Of a stretch of DNA of 64,000 nucleotides, positions 23,405-34,543 are shown piece after piece (position 1 is the stretch's first letter; each line of letters opens with the position of its first letter). Position numbers and translations under genes: made by a program. The DNA comes from Corticium candelabrum. Taxonomy: Eukaryota > Porifera > Homoscleromorpha > Homosclerophorida > Plakinidae. The notes beneath the pieces were generated by a model that made no database searches, was not told the DNA's origin, and was given only the letters and a program-made list of their open reading frames with translations. The stretch covers positions 2,709,782 to 2,773,781 of the forward strand of contig NC_085095.1 in assembly GCF_963422355.1 (NCBI RefSeq). Direction: 5' to 3'.

Positions 23405-24085
23405 ATGGGTGGCGGTCAGTCTGATAAAATGGTATGCACTCAAGACTTCCTCATCCATGTGTGCAGCGGTTGTGGTACACGCTACGGTACCTATCACCAT
23501 GGCCGACCTTTCACTTATTGGTGTGGACACCTGAGTACTCGGATGTGTGGAAGGTGTGGCAGCGACACGGATTACAAGCTAGAACTATGTGGCAGTGCTT
23601 CCTGTGTCCGTTACACAATTGCATGCCGGGATAGACTAGATTGTATGCGAGGTAATACAACGTTTTGCATAAACAGCAAAGATGACAAAGTATTAATTAA
23701 TCAGAAAGACGAAAGTGCCGGCTAATAAAAACGCATCAAATCCCAATACATATTCTTACTCGCTAAAGTTAAGAACTCTATAGGTTTTTTATTTAAAATT
23801 TTGCTTTAATAGTTATTTATTTATTTGTTATCAGTTATTAGTGATTGGAATAGGTGGTGCAACGGAAGCCAAGGTTACTCGCGGTTTCCGTTGTGCCACT
23901 TCTTTCAATCAATCAGTTGATATGAGCTAAAACATCTCCCTAGTAGTTGAGCGTTTTACGTACGGGAGAGTCACCAAGAAGGGTGTGGTTATCTAATCCT
24001 GTTGATGTTCCTTTGTCTACATCCTGTCCACATCCTGAGAAACGTTTTCTTCCGTTGTAAGGTTAGGGCTCTTATCTATAATTAT
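23405..24085 (+). CDS. Divergent Cys-rich protein, unit D (best-preserved copy)
   Basis: This is the only unit where the frame is open from about 23,290 through the stop at 23,725. From the ATG at 23,405 it is 106 residues with 13 Cys, including CSGCG, CGRCG and paired Cys at regular spacing (CGSASC, CRDRLDC). A second coding-like block (23,850-24,085; GFRCATSFN, CPHPEKRF) lies after an AT-rich gap that could be an intron. The first block may itself be an exon entered at the TAG near 23,280. The gene is divergent from the ligand, with about 150-200 bp between, so the two could share a promoter. The spacing suggests a small secreted disulphide protein, but no family is recognised. Units A, C and E have a TGA in the middle. 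Confidence 0.4.
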
Positions 24086-24125
24086 AAATCCTGAGGTAAT
24101 GTATGGCGCGCCATGTGTGTCAAAA

Positions 24126-24213
24126 GTCGTTTCGTCGGCTCATTGATGTCGATTCGTCGGCTCGTTGATGTCGATTCGTCGGCTCGCTGATGTCGTTTCG
24201 TCGGCTCATTGAT
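24126..24213. repeat. 22-bp minisatellite, four units
   Basis: Four consecutive copies of GTCGWTTCGTCGGCTCRYTGAT, 88 bp in all, lie just past the end of unit D and next to the centre of the inverted duplication. Confidence 0.92.
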
Positions 24214-24232
24214 GTCAGCGGGTGGCCTCAGG

Positions 24233-24987
24233 AGGTGCGTGACCATTTCGTCCAATCAATTTTCAATTCCCAGCAACAATTGAATGAATATTGAATTAGA
24301 AATTGAAAATAGCCTAGAATTTACTTGTAATCTCAATATTCAATTCTATTAAAAATTAAAATTGATTGATTGACAAACTATAATTATTTGTGGATTAAAA
24401 TATATATTGAAAACATACTTAATTTCTAACCAATTTCCTTTTTCAATGCAATGGAATATTGAAATTGCAAGCATGTTAGTTTAATTTTCATCGTTAAATT
24501 CGTTATTCAATTTAATTTAAAAATTAAATTTTAAATTTTGAATTTGCATGGTCAATTCGTTCATTCCATTTTCAATTTTTGAGACAAATTGAAAATTGAA
24601 TGTTAAATTAAAAATTGACTGGCGTTGCTTGCTCTTACAATATTCCATTGCATTGAAAATAGAAATTGATTAAAGACCAATTGTCATTTCAATATTCATT
24701 TACTTTGCAAATAGATTCAATCTTTTCATCCGTCTAATTTTCGTAAACTATGAATATCAAAGTATAGCCTCTGATGCAATTTTCTTTCTCAGTACTAAAT
24801 GTAAATAGAAAGTTACCCGCAGTTGCTAGCGCGAGTCATATCTCTTAAATGGCATAATGACACCGCACGGGCGGTCGCCTGTGACTTCAATATTCAATTC
24901 TATTGAAAGACGAAAGTTGTGTCTAGCTTAGCCACGCCAGTGCGTGACCATTTCGTCCATTCCATTTTCAATTCCCGGCAACAAATA
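24233..24987. repeat. AATTGAA-rich foldback segment between two direct repeats
   Basis: GTGCGTGACCATTTCGTCC plus the following CATTTTCAATTCCC-like tract occurs at about 24,235 and again at about 24,943, bracketing some 700 bp dense in AATTGAA/TTCAATT. Inside, CAATGCAATGGAATATTG (about 24,444) faces CAATATTCCATTGCATTG (about 24,637), so the segment can fold back. No coding sequence. It occupies the mirror centre of the locus. Confidence 0.75.
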
Positions 24988-25007
24988 GAGCTTCACTATT
25001 AGTTATT

Positions 25008-25350
25008 GACTCTGCTGTCTACTGTACAATATTCACCAAACACAAACTTGGAGGTAACGAGGGCATGGAACCTCATTGTGTCAATTAGTGGTTATTAAAG
25101 TTTACATTTCTTGTTTTCGTCCATGTGTTCGTCTACGGACTGCTGCACAAATCTATTTCCTGTCTTGTTACTAACATTTAAAAATCTAACGTCAATTTAT
25201 CAATTATTAATATAAATGCAAGTCACAACTAATTTTATCAACATTAATTAAAATACCACTTAGCATTCAAGAGTTCTACCGCAGTAATATTCTTGTGATA
25301 CTTTCTCTACCAGCCAATGCTCTAATATGGGCATAACTCAAAAATAGTCC
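25008..25350 (-). repeat. Inverted unit head fragment (start of right arm)
   Basis: TGTACAATATTCACCAAACACAAAC through TATTCTTGTGATACT matches the inverted unit at 32,060-32,400 and, reversed, the heads of units A-D. It is the innermost sequence in the opposite orientation. Confidence 0.75.
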
Positions 25351-26053
25351 CCAACGGCTTGCGGCCAAACTTGCAACACAACTACTAAAACGCTTACTGA
25401 AAAGATGTTGCGAAAAAAGAAACGTTTAGACATGAAAATGATGTACTTACAGCGCGAGCGTGTCATCGCTGTCTTTACAAACGAAAATCTCACTCGTTCT
25501 CCATCGTATCGGCCTCAAATGATGCGTTCGACTCGAAACACACGTAAGAAACGTTTGAATATGTTGTTTTTGCCTCCAAAGTATTGGCGAAATGCTTTCG
25601 AAGAACAAAGGACGACCAGACCGCCATGCATCGTCTCGGCAAAAATTGTGACGAAGCCACATGTGCCGCTAAAATCTTGCCCGTATGTATAGACACGCCC
25701 AAAGGGTGTGTCTAACGGCTAAAATAATTTTGATTGGACAGCAAAGCTTAGAAGGCCGGATATTCAAAGTCAAAGTCACGTGGCCGGAAATGGGCCAAGG
25801 TGTGACGTAAGCGAAACTTGCGATATCTCGAGATTTCTACAACGTAGAGAGCTGAAAGTAAGCTCATTCGAAAGAGAATGTATTAGCGATTCGTTTAAGC
25901 TATAATTTGAGAATAGAAAGGAAGGATTGGTTTCGGGAAAACGGCCCAATTTAACCGGGTACTAAAAATAGGCGGAGATAAGGTAAGCACGTGATCATAC
26001 GTGCGAGAAACGTCGCGAAACGTCATAATTGTCGGTAATGGTCGGTAGCATGA
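25351..26053. other. Unique segment of the right arm
   Basis: The frames at 25,405-25,692 (plus) and 25,447-25,702 (minus) overlap and neither looks like a known protein. A small hairpin (GACACGCCC / GGGTGTGTC) lies near 25,693-25,713. Otherwise nothing was recognised. Confidence 0.35.
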
Positions 26054-26191
26054 CGGTTCCACGGACACAACAATCGAGGCAAAATCGAATTCAAGAAAAC
26101 AAAAGTTGATGTTGAGTATGTGAACAAGAATGGACATGTAAAAACGTTTTCCTATGAGTTTATCAATCCCACAGTGTGTCATTGTCAATAA
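26054..26191 (+). pseudogene. TGF-beta-like ligand, 3' fragment
   Basis: Only the last 45 or so codons remain: the HGHNNRGKIEF-like segment, DVEYVNKNGHVK, and the VCHCQ end with TAA. The CxGxC and CC motifs are absent. It lies on the plus strand, consistent with the inverted right arm. Confidence 0.85.
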
Positions 26192-27182
26192 TGGAATAGC
26201 TAGATACATTCTTACAAATATTCAAATGATTCTATTATTATCAATAGTTGATATACAAATTTGATACATTTTATACAAAATTTCTATTTTTGAGAAATAT
26301 TGAAATTCTTAATGGTATTTAGATTTCTAAGTTTTTATGTTGTACCATGTATACTCATCATACTGATAAAATAATATTGTTCCTACAATTAAATATAACA
26401 TCACGATTGCAGACTGTACAATATTCACTTACACAAACTCGTAACGATGACATGCAACCTTATAGTGACTATTAGTGGCGTATTGACGTCTACGTTTAAT
26501 GTTTTACTCCATGACTTGGTCTACGGACTACTGTAGAAATCTATTCTCGGTCTGACTAGCTAACATCTTTAACAATCTACCGTCAATTAATTAATTAATT
26601 ATTGACACGAATGCAAGTCGCAACTAATTTCATCAAGATTAATTATATTAATATTACCATCATTTAGCATTCAAGAGTCCTACCGCAATAATATTCTTGT
26701 GGTACATATAATTTATAGTCAGTGAATGCTCCAAACAACAAACTGAGTTATGCCATTCTACATTGAGTACCGTACAACTAACTATTCAAACTTCTCTCTA
26801 GTTCAATTATACTCACCATCATTGTCTACAGAATGCAGATATCTCATTTGACCGACAGCGTAGCCAAATTACTAAGTCTTAATTGCGACAATCCAATTCT
26901 ACTCTATCGTTAATAATTGCTGCCGCACATTTGTCTATAATTGACATTACTGTATATGTACACACAGTCTATAGTATAACCACAGATTTTGCTCTCAGTC
27001 AGATTATATTTCTCACCAAATGCCATAATTTCAAAATAATGTCTTTTATAACTCGAACTTGTGTAATTATATCTAAAGCAACATAGACTAAGTATCGTTA
27101 ATTAGAAAGTATTAAACTTTTTTTAGTTTATGACAAGAGAAAAATCCGTGGTGCTAGATACAATCAAATGCTTGACAACGAT

Positions 27183-27392
27183 GATTGTTAGACAGGCAAC
27201 ACGCTATCCCATCAAAGACTGATTTACGTAAAATAGTAACTTTTGAGTTTTTAAACTTAAGACTCTAAACTTTACAGAATGACTACCCAATCATACAAAG
27301 GAGAGATAGATAGCTCGTTGCTTGTAGCAACCATACCAATCGTTTGCTAATGCACTCGAAATATAGAACATTAAAACTGAAGTTGAAATGCC
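27183..27392 (-). pseudogene. Relic of actin-related exon, right arm U1
   Basis: Read on the minus strand: CGAAACGATTGG-like start, GGTTGCTACAAGCAACGAGC, TTGGGTAGTCATTCTGTAAAG. Matches the first actin exon with the upstream intron (GGGGCATTTCAACTTC). No open frame. Confidence 0.7.
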
Positions 27393-27412
27393 CCAATATC
27401 ATATCTATGATA

Positions 27413-27418
<6 letters not shown>

Positions 27419-27467
<49 letters not shown>
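27419..27467. repeat. (TA)n microsatellite
   Basis: About 24 TA dinucleotides replace the short TATAC tract found at the same place in the other units. Confidence 0.95.
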
Positions 27468-27469
<2 letters not shown>

Positions 27470-28545
27470 CACGACTAATACCTTAACCTTACTCCAAAAA
27501 TAAACTACATGTCATTGGACAACTCTCTGGTCCTTCATTCTTTGTTAGAAAACGCTTGCAAGGACTTCTGCAGTTGAAGGGGACTTTTCTAGGTAACTTA
27601 TCGCTATAATAACAACAACAATAATAATTATTCTTTATCACACCTTACGGTGTAGTTCTACTTCTCTCTTGAGAAGGAGACAAAGACAAGACAATTACAC
27701 ATACGTGCAGACAGCTAGTAAAATGACGCATGCAGTCCTTACCCATACTAGTCTAGGGGCCCCAGAGTACAATATATGTACTTAAAAGTTCTGAAAACGT
27801 TTAGCTAGTCTATACACTCTGCCCAATCTTCTATTGCCTGTAATTGCGTAAATAATTCCGAGCTACCCTGCGAACACTCTCTTAATAAACATCTTGTGAA
27901 TGACACCAAGGAGATTGCATGTACAATAACTATTACATGGGAGCTCCAAGACATGTGACTTGACACAGCATGACTTCCCTGGCAGTGACCATCACAGTGA
28001 AGATCATATAAACGAGGAAAGTATCATCTGGGTTATCGAGTTAATTTTCTTTATAGAAATGTAGATTTTTCTTCTTCAAATGGCAGTGCACTGTACTAAA
28101 TCGTAATGGGTGGACATTGGGTGTACATCGCAAATGAATTAGTATTGTCTCAAATCGTGAGCATCTACTGAATGTGTCTTCGTTATCTATATCAAGTTGT
28201 GTTTGTGAGCAAAATTCATAAATAAGCGAATTAATATCTAGAGTAAGCATCATTACGTGATGACGTCATGATGCCGTCATTATGGTTCATATAAATTCGA
28301 ACGCTCGCGTACGCAAGCAGACGACTTCTATACGGGCATGTCTATAATTCTTTGACGTTGCACAACGGTAGTATACATTCGTGTCACTCTTGACATTGTG
28401 GTGTAACCGTGTTCGGTTTCCGTGCGTGGAGTTCCTAGTGCCTTCTACGGGAACTGCACTATAATATGACAAGAACACTCTGAAGACGACGATCGGGGTG
28501 TCATCCTTAGACAAATTGGCCCGACGCTATGTCACCTCGGGATTT

Positions 28546-29470
28546 CTTGTTAGTCTATGGACTACTGTAGAAATCTATTCTCAGTTCGACTAGCTAACAT
28601 TTCAAAAATCTAACATCAATTAATTAATTAATTATTAACACAAATGAAAGTCGAAACTAATGTCATCAAGATTAATTATATTACCATTATTTAGCATTCA
28701 AGAGTCGCACCACAATTATATTCTTGTTATACTTCTCGTTATTAGTCAGTTAATGCTCCAAACAACTAACCCGGTTATAACATTCTACATTGAGTACGTC
28801 CCGTATATCTAACTATTCAAACTTCCCTCTCTAGTTCAATTATACTCACCATCATTGCCTAAAGAAATGTAGATATCTCTCATGACCGACAACGTTGCCA
28901 AATCGCTATGTCTTGCGACAGTCCAATTAAACATTAGCTTTAGTAATGGTTACCATAAATTCGTCTATCTTGGCATTATATGTACGCACAGATTTTTGAT
29001 TTCGGTCAGAGCGTGTACCGTAATAGACAAAGAGGTCTCTTCTAGCTCGGACTTGCAAAATTTTATGAACAACAAAAATATTTTAATTAGAGGTTAGCAA
29101 TCATACGTCAAGATAAATAATTTGTGGCTCTGTATAAAATAGATTTTTAAGAGCGAAAATTGTTAGAAAAAAACAGGTAACAAGCTACTCAGCAATGACT
29201 ATAAAAATAGTAGCATTTTGTGTTTAAAAGTTAGAATCCTACACTTTAGAGAATGACAGCAAAAATCATACACAGCAGTAGTTGTCTGTTAAAAAGGATC
29301 GATAGATAGCTCGTTGCTTGCAGCAACCATGCTAATTGCTTGTGAATGCACTCGACATCTAGCACATTGAAACTGAAGTGGAAATGCCACAATCGTATTA
29401 TACTGTGATACACATACTGCACAACTAATACCCTCACCCTACTTTAATTAATTAATGTGCATACATGACG
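28546..29470 (-). repeat. Inverted unit head U2 with actin relic
   Basis: This matches the head of unit B best (CTACTGTAGAAATCTATTCTC, TAATTAATTAATTATTAACAC). It includes an actin-exon relic at about 29,195-29,365 (minus) and ends in the tail of the complete inverted unit. Confidence 0.75.
29195..29365 (-). pseudogene. Relic of actin-related exon, right arm U2
   Basis: GATGTCGAGTGCATTCACAAG, GGTTGCTGCAAGCAACGAGC and GACAGCAAAAATCATACACAG-type sequence on the plus side match the unit B relic reversed. Confidence 0.72.
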
Positions 29471-30394
29471 TCATTGGACAACTTACTATTGTTGGTGTCT
29501 GGTCTTTCAGGTAATAATTAGAGAACGTTTACAAGGACTGTTGTGCTAACTGTATAAGCACCTGACGTGATCTATCCTAAACTAACTTATCTCTATCGTA
29601 ACAACAACAATAATAATTTATTCTCTAACACATTACACGGTGTAGTTCTAGTTTCCTCTTAAGGCCAAAAAAGAAAAAAGACAAGAAAACTATACGTACG
29701 TACAGCTAGTAAAATGACGCATACACTCCTTACTTAGACCACTGTGGGTCTTCAAGAACAATAATTATGTAAAAAATTAAGTTGTTTTCCTGGCAGCCGC
29801 AAGGACTATTACAGTAAACATCCTATGGAAGTAGCAGACACTCGAATCCGGGTTAACGAGTTATTTTATCTTTCTTCATAGAAATGTACTTTTCTCATTG
29901 TCATGAACTAAAGAGTAAAATATTGGGTGGACATTGCAAGTGAATCAGTTTAGGGTCTCCAATCGTGTGCATGTAAATTTATGCATGTGCCTTCGCTAGC
30001 AACTTGTGCTCGTATGCAAATCACGATATTATATGCGAATGATTATCTCTAGAGGAAGCATCACTATGTGATGACATCGTGATGCCGTCATACTATAGCC
30101 CGGCCGCTTCGATTATATTCGAACGCTCCCGTACGTAAAGCAGCCGACCTCTATACGCGGGCCAGTCAATAATTCTTTTACGTTACACAACGGTAACTAT
30201 CTAGACACATTCTTGTCACTCGTGACATTGTGGTGTAACCGTGTTCGGTTTCCGTGCATGGAGCCCATGAGAACACCTTCTAGAAAAGAGAACTGCATGA
30301 ATATACGACAAGAACTCTCTGAAGACGAGACGATGATCAATGTGCTATGCATGTACCAATTCGCCCGACGCTACATTACCTCAGGATTTCTAAT

Positions 30395-31150
30395 TATAGA
30401 TAAGAGTGCTAGCCTTACAACGGAAGAAACGTTTCTCACGATGTGAGGAGCATGTAGACAGAGGAACATCAACAGACTTGGATAACCACACCCTTCTTAG
30501 GGGACTCTTCCGTACGTAAAACGCTCAACTACACTAGGGAGAAGATGTTTTAGGTCATAACCAACTGATTGATTGACAAAAGTGGCACAACGGAAACCGC
30601 AAGTAACCTTGGCTTCCGTTGCACCACCTATTCCAAATACTAATAACAGATAACAAATAAATAAATAACTATTAAAGCAAATTTTTAAATAAAACACTAT
30701 AGAGTTATTAACTTTAGCGAGTAAAAATATGTACTGGGATTTGATGCGTTTTTATTGGCCGGCACTTTCGTCTTTCTGATTAATTAAGACTTTGTCATCT
30801 TTGCTGTTTATGCAAAACGTCGTATTACCTCGCATACAATCTAGTCTAACCCGGCAAGCAACAATGAAAAATTGTGTAACAGACACAGGAAAGCACTGCC
30901 CCATAATTCTAGCTTGTATTCCGTGTCGCTGCCACACCTTCCACACATCCGAGTACTCTGGCGTCCACACCAATAGATGAAAGGTCAGGCATGGTGATAG
31001 GTACCGTAGCGAGTACCACAACCGCTGCACACATGGACGGGGAAGTCTTGAATGCATACCATTTTATCAGACTGACCGGCACCCATCCCATTGCAAGTGA
31101 TATCATGTTTGACATCTGCACGCGTAGGCTTGTTGACAACCGGAGAAATG
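30395..31150 (-). pseudogene. Divergent Cys-rich reading frame, unit E (broken)
   Basis: The first block (31,150-30,752) has a TGA at the same codon as in units A and C. The second block (about 30,640-30,395) keeps VTCGFRCATFVNQSVGYDLK and VVERFTYGR but is frameshifted before the CPHPEK-like end. Unrecognised family. Confidence 0.45.
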
Positions 31151-31317
31151 TACAGTAGAGGGACAAACTGATCGACGTAGTGGAACTGACATTATAAAGC
31201 AGGATGTCCACTAGCTGACAGCTAGCTATATAAGAATGGACTGAAATCAGGTTGGACAAATTGAAGAGCGAAAGTCTTATCTAGACGAGGTGGACTCAAC
31301 AAGAAATTTGTCTGCAC

Positions 31318-31845
31318 ATGGCTATGGTACAGTGTTTCATTTGTGTCTTTATTGTTCTTCTTGAACTCTCAACTTTCGGGAATGGACGTCCACTACAGAG
31401 AACTAAGGATGGTGTGCACCATAAAAATTCCACGCCAGTTCCTCAAGGATGCACACTGAGACATAAAACATTTGGACAAAAAGATATCAACTGGACTAGA
31501 CTTGTACCTGATGAAGACATCGTCAGCATTTTGCACAATACAAGCTTCACCATCTCTTACTGTTCGGGTCGGTGTCTTCAACACAACACACAGACGGCGG
31601 GACACGTAATCAACGACGAATATGCGAAACAAATGCGAAATCTGGTGAAGAGTTGCGAAGATAACAACATGAACTGTGAAGAGCTGAGTCCTTGCTGTGT
31701 TCCTAAACGACATCACGGACACAACAATCGAGGCAAAATCGAATTTCAGAAAACAAATGTTGATGTTGAGTATGTGAGCAAGAATGGACATGTAAGACGT
31801 ATTTCCTATGAATTTCTCAATCCTACAGTTTGTCACTGTCAATAA
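31318..31845 (+). CDS. TGF-beta-like secreted cystine-knot ligand, copy E
   Basis: 175 residues from ATG (MAMVQCFICVF...). Signal peptide, short linker with no furin site, C45, CSGRC, CC followed by VPKRHHG, terminal CHCQ. It differs from A, C and D at several surface-type positions (KQMRN, EFQKT, VSKNGHVRRISY) but keeps every knot Cys and both sequons. It is the only intact copy on the plus strand. TATATAAG lies about 85 bp upstream (31,228), as for the other copies. The 161-residue frame on the opposite strand is a shadow. Confidence 0.85.
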   Translation: MAMVQCFICVFIVLLELSTFGNGRPLQRTKDGVHHKNSTPVPQGCTLRHKTFGQKDINWTRLVPDEDIVSILHNTSFTISYCSGRCLQHNTQTAGHVINDEYAKQMRNLVKSCEDNNMNCEELSPCCVPKRHHGHNNRGKIEFQKTNVDVEYVSKNGHVRRISYEFLNPTVCHCQ

Positions 31846-32817
31846 GCAACAGCTAGACACTTTCTTACAAATATTCAAAGAATTCTATTATTATAACTAG
31901 TTGATATAAAGTTTATACATTTTATAAGAAATCTATTTGAAATTTTTCAATATGGTGTATAGATTAATCTGATATCTAGCGTTTTACGTCGCACAACGTA
32001 TACTGATGAAGTAATATTGTTTCTACTATCAAATAGAGTGTCACTATTGCTTAACTTAACTCTGCTGACTACGTACAATATTCACCAAACACAAACTCGT
32101 AGGTAACGATGGCATGCAACCTTATAATGTCAACTAATGGCCTATTGACGTCTACGTTTCATGTTTTAGTCGATGAGTTCGTCTACGCACTACTGCATGT
32201 ACAAATCTATTCTCGGTCTGATTAGCTAACCGTTAAAAAATCTAACCTCAAGTAATCAATTATTAATATAAATGCAAGTCAAAACTAAAGTTATCAATAT
32301 TAATTATATTAGCTCTTAGCATCAAGAGGCCTACCGCAATGATATTCTTGTGATACTCTTCACTAGTATTCAGTCAATGCTCCAAACAACAAACTGAGTT
32401 ATGACATTCTAAATTTGAGTATCATATAACTAACTATTCAAACTTCTCTCTAGTGCAATTATAGTAGTAACCATCATTGCCTACAGAAATGTAGATATCT
32501 CATTTGACCGACAACGTAAACAAATTTCTAATTTTTAAGACAATCGAATTCGTCTCTATCATTAATAATTTATACCGTACGTTCGTCTATTGTGACACTA
32601 GGTGTACAATGTCTTTATATTTCGCTCTCGGTCAAGGTATGTTTCTCACCAAGTGCCATAATTTCCAAAAATTGTCTTTTATTACTCGGACTCGTGTTAT
32701 GTTATAAGCAACATAGACTAAGTATTGTTAATTAGAAAATATTGAAATTTTGTTACATTATGATAAGACCAAAATCCGTGGCCCTTATATATAATCAAAT
32801 AACTAATAGCGAAAATT

Positions 32818-32965
32818 GTTAGACAGGCAACACGCTATCCCAGCAAACTGATTTACGAAAAATAGTAACATTTTGAGTTTTCAAAGTTAAGATTCTTAAC
32901 TTTACAGTATGACTACCCAAAGCATAGATAGATAAATAGCTCGTTGCTTGTAGCAATAATAAGCG
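32818..32965 (-). pseudogene. Relic of actin-related exon, unit E
   Basis: Reversed it reads AGCAACGAGCTATTTATC, GGGTAGTCATACTGTAAAG and AACTTTGAAAACTCAAAATG, matching the relics in units A and D. No open frame. Confidence 0.7.
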
Positions 32966-33060
32966 CGTTCGTTTTGCAGTTCCGACAGTTCTAGAACTTC
33001 CCAAAAAGCTAGAAATCGCTTTCAATTTAGTTCTGAAACTGCAGGTCACGTAGGCACTGT

Positions 33061-33817
33061 GCATCTTTTATTCTGGATCCTTCGTGCAAACGGCATCCGA
33101 AAGATTCTTGCAAATGGGATCCGAGCCACGTGCTGATACCGACCGCTTCAACCTCTTCATCGATAACAATGCAACGTCTCTACGCTTACTCTAGCAGTTG
33201 TATGGCCGCGCTCTTTACTGCGACGCGGAGGTCGCCATTTGCATCGTGCCTTTCACTGTGCCAAATGCACCGAAACATGTCACAGATCGCTTTCCAACTA
33301 TTTTTTGCAGACTCTAAAAAATAACAGAAGACAACAGAACAAGTCTGGAGTCGCTGCGTTGTTTCCTCGCTTTACTACAAAAAGGATCTCGTTTGCACGA
33401 AATTTTGTGCAAATGGGATCCGACATGTTCTCATGTCATTCGACATGTTCAAATCCCACTTCGCAGTCGGCAGTTCTAGTTAGTCTTTCTTTGATGCAGA
33501 TCTGACTCAATCTCTTCGTTAGCCTGTGGTGCGGTTTGCATTAATTACTAAAACCTCTCTAGACTATTGCACGGACTCTAGCAATATGGTAGCTAGTCTC
33601 GTGCAGATCTTGATGTTTGTTTGTCTTTCCACCGGATATTGATAATGGAGCTATCGGCAGGTCTAATAGGTGTGCTCATTCGATAACAGTCATGACTGCT
33701 TCCTTTCTGCATATTGCTATGTTTCTTGTTGTTGCATCTTGTTAGTTAGATGACTCGACCTTTTTTACTTGCAACGCTTCTATTGCATCTGCGATGGAGG
33801 TAGTGGCGTAGGATTCA
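33061..33817. other. Spacer right of unit E
   Basis: TGCAAATGGGATCCGA occurs twice (about 33,110 and 33,408), with a third weaker version. The frames at 33,130-33,505 are not recognised. Near 33,803 GTGGCGTAGGA resembles a hAT end. Confidence 0.4.
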
Positions 33818-34116
33818 CAGGGGTGGATACAGGATAGGGCACCTGGGGCACGTGTCCCCCCCCGGCAGTGCAATACTAGACTGCATGGAGTGTAAGGACT
33901 GCAGTTTGACTCTTTCCATACCTGAATGCAATTGCTCTACTTCAGTGGTAGAAGGACCTTAGGTATATGCACTGAATACATGTTCTGGTCTGTGAGGAAC
34001 CAACCGGAAGAGCTGGCTCAGTGAAGGAGACGACCTACTCAGGTGTGCGAGGAGTTATCCGGGACAAATAAATAACTATCCGGGTGCCTCCGGCAATGGT
34101 GCCCTATCCGTTCCTG
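33818..34116. mobile_element. Possible hAT-type non-autonomous element
   Basis: CAGGGGTGGATACAGGATAG at the left faces CTATCCGTTCCTG at the right. Both read inward to GGGCACC, and the left end has the CAGGGG start common in hAT elements. The flanks do not show an 8-bp duplication, so this is a candidate only. Confidence 0.45.
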
Positions 34117-34543
34117 AAGAAGATGTTCACAAGCGGGGGGCTGTATACCGTGGATGTCATCATGTGAGCAAAAAACCCTACCTCACTGTAGTATCAGTAG
34201 ACACTGCAGTATCGTTATTTCGTGTGCCGGCTAACACATCAATACTCAATACCGCTGAACACGATATGGTGTCTGATTACGACAGCGGTGTGCACTCGGT
34301 GCCACACCCATCCCGGGAGTAGACTGTACAATTTAATGGATTAAGTAAATGAGAAAGATTCAGAGTTCTTCAAGTCTTTCACCTCTGCTTGCATTGCGTA
34401 TTGCTATGTTACTGTTACAGTAAAAACTAGATAGGAAATTCAATGTTATCAACATATTATAGAAAATACGATTAATTTAGTTCCTGTTACAAATACAAAC
34501 TATTAAATTAATTATAAGTGCTAGTGACTGTTTCTTATGGTGA
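34117..34543. other. Non-coding spacer
   Basis: AT-rich to the right. No gene or clear repeat recognised. Confidence 0.4.

Larger units (their letters stand above)
21421..24105. repeat. Segmental duplication unit D
   Basis: It starts TATAGTGACGCGTACG, as unit A does. Contents: actin-exon relic (21,530-21,672), ligand D, divergent Cys-rich frame, and a tail cut off at GGTAATGTATGGCGCGCC. It is closest in sequence to unit A. Confidence 0.85.
26054..28545 (-). repeat. Inverted partial units U1 (head) and U2 (tail)
   Basis: 26,054-27,480 is the head of an inverted unit, entered inside the ligand's last codons. 27,480-28,545 is the tail of the next inverted unit (trinucleotide run near 27,620; GTGATGACGTCATGATGCC near 28,258, matching 11.97 kb reversed). 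The junction at 28,545 then jumps to another head, so the ligand and Cys-rich part of that unit are deleted. Confidence 0.78.
29471..33060 (-). repeat. Segmental duplication unit U3/E, complete and inverted
   Basis: This is a full reverse-complement counterpart of unit A: tail (29,471-30,395), Cys-rich region (30,395-31,150, minus), ligand (31,318-31,845, plus), actin relic (32,818-32,965, minus), ending CTGCAGGTCACGTAGGCAC at the same edge as unit A's start. Confidence 0.86.

Noticed and set aside
25405-25702. Overlapping plus and minus frames of 70-95 codons in the unique segment
   Set aside because: Neither resembles a known family, there are no supporting splice sites, and the two frames exclude each other.
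30909-31259. 116-codon frame on the minus strand of unit E (and the 94-codon version at 17,928)
   Set aside because: It overlaps the Cys-rich region in another frame and lacks domain features. Its length varies with each unit.
31393-31878. 161-codon frame antisense to ligand copy E, and similar antisense frames over the other ligand copies
   Set aside because: They mirror a conserved coding gene on the other strand. The antisense frame is broken differently in each copy, while the Cys pattern on the sense strand is kept.
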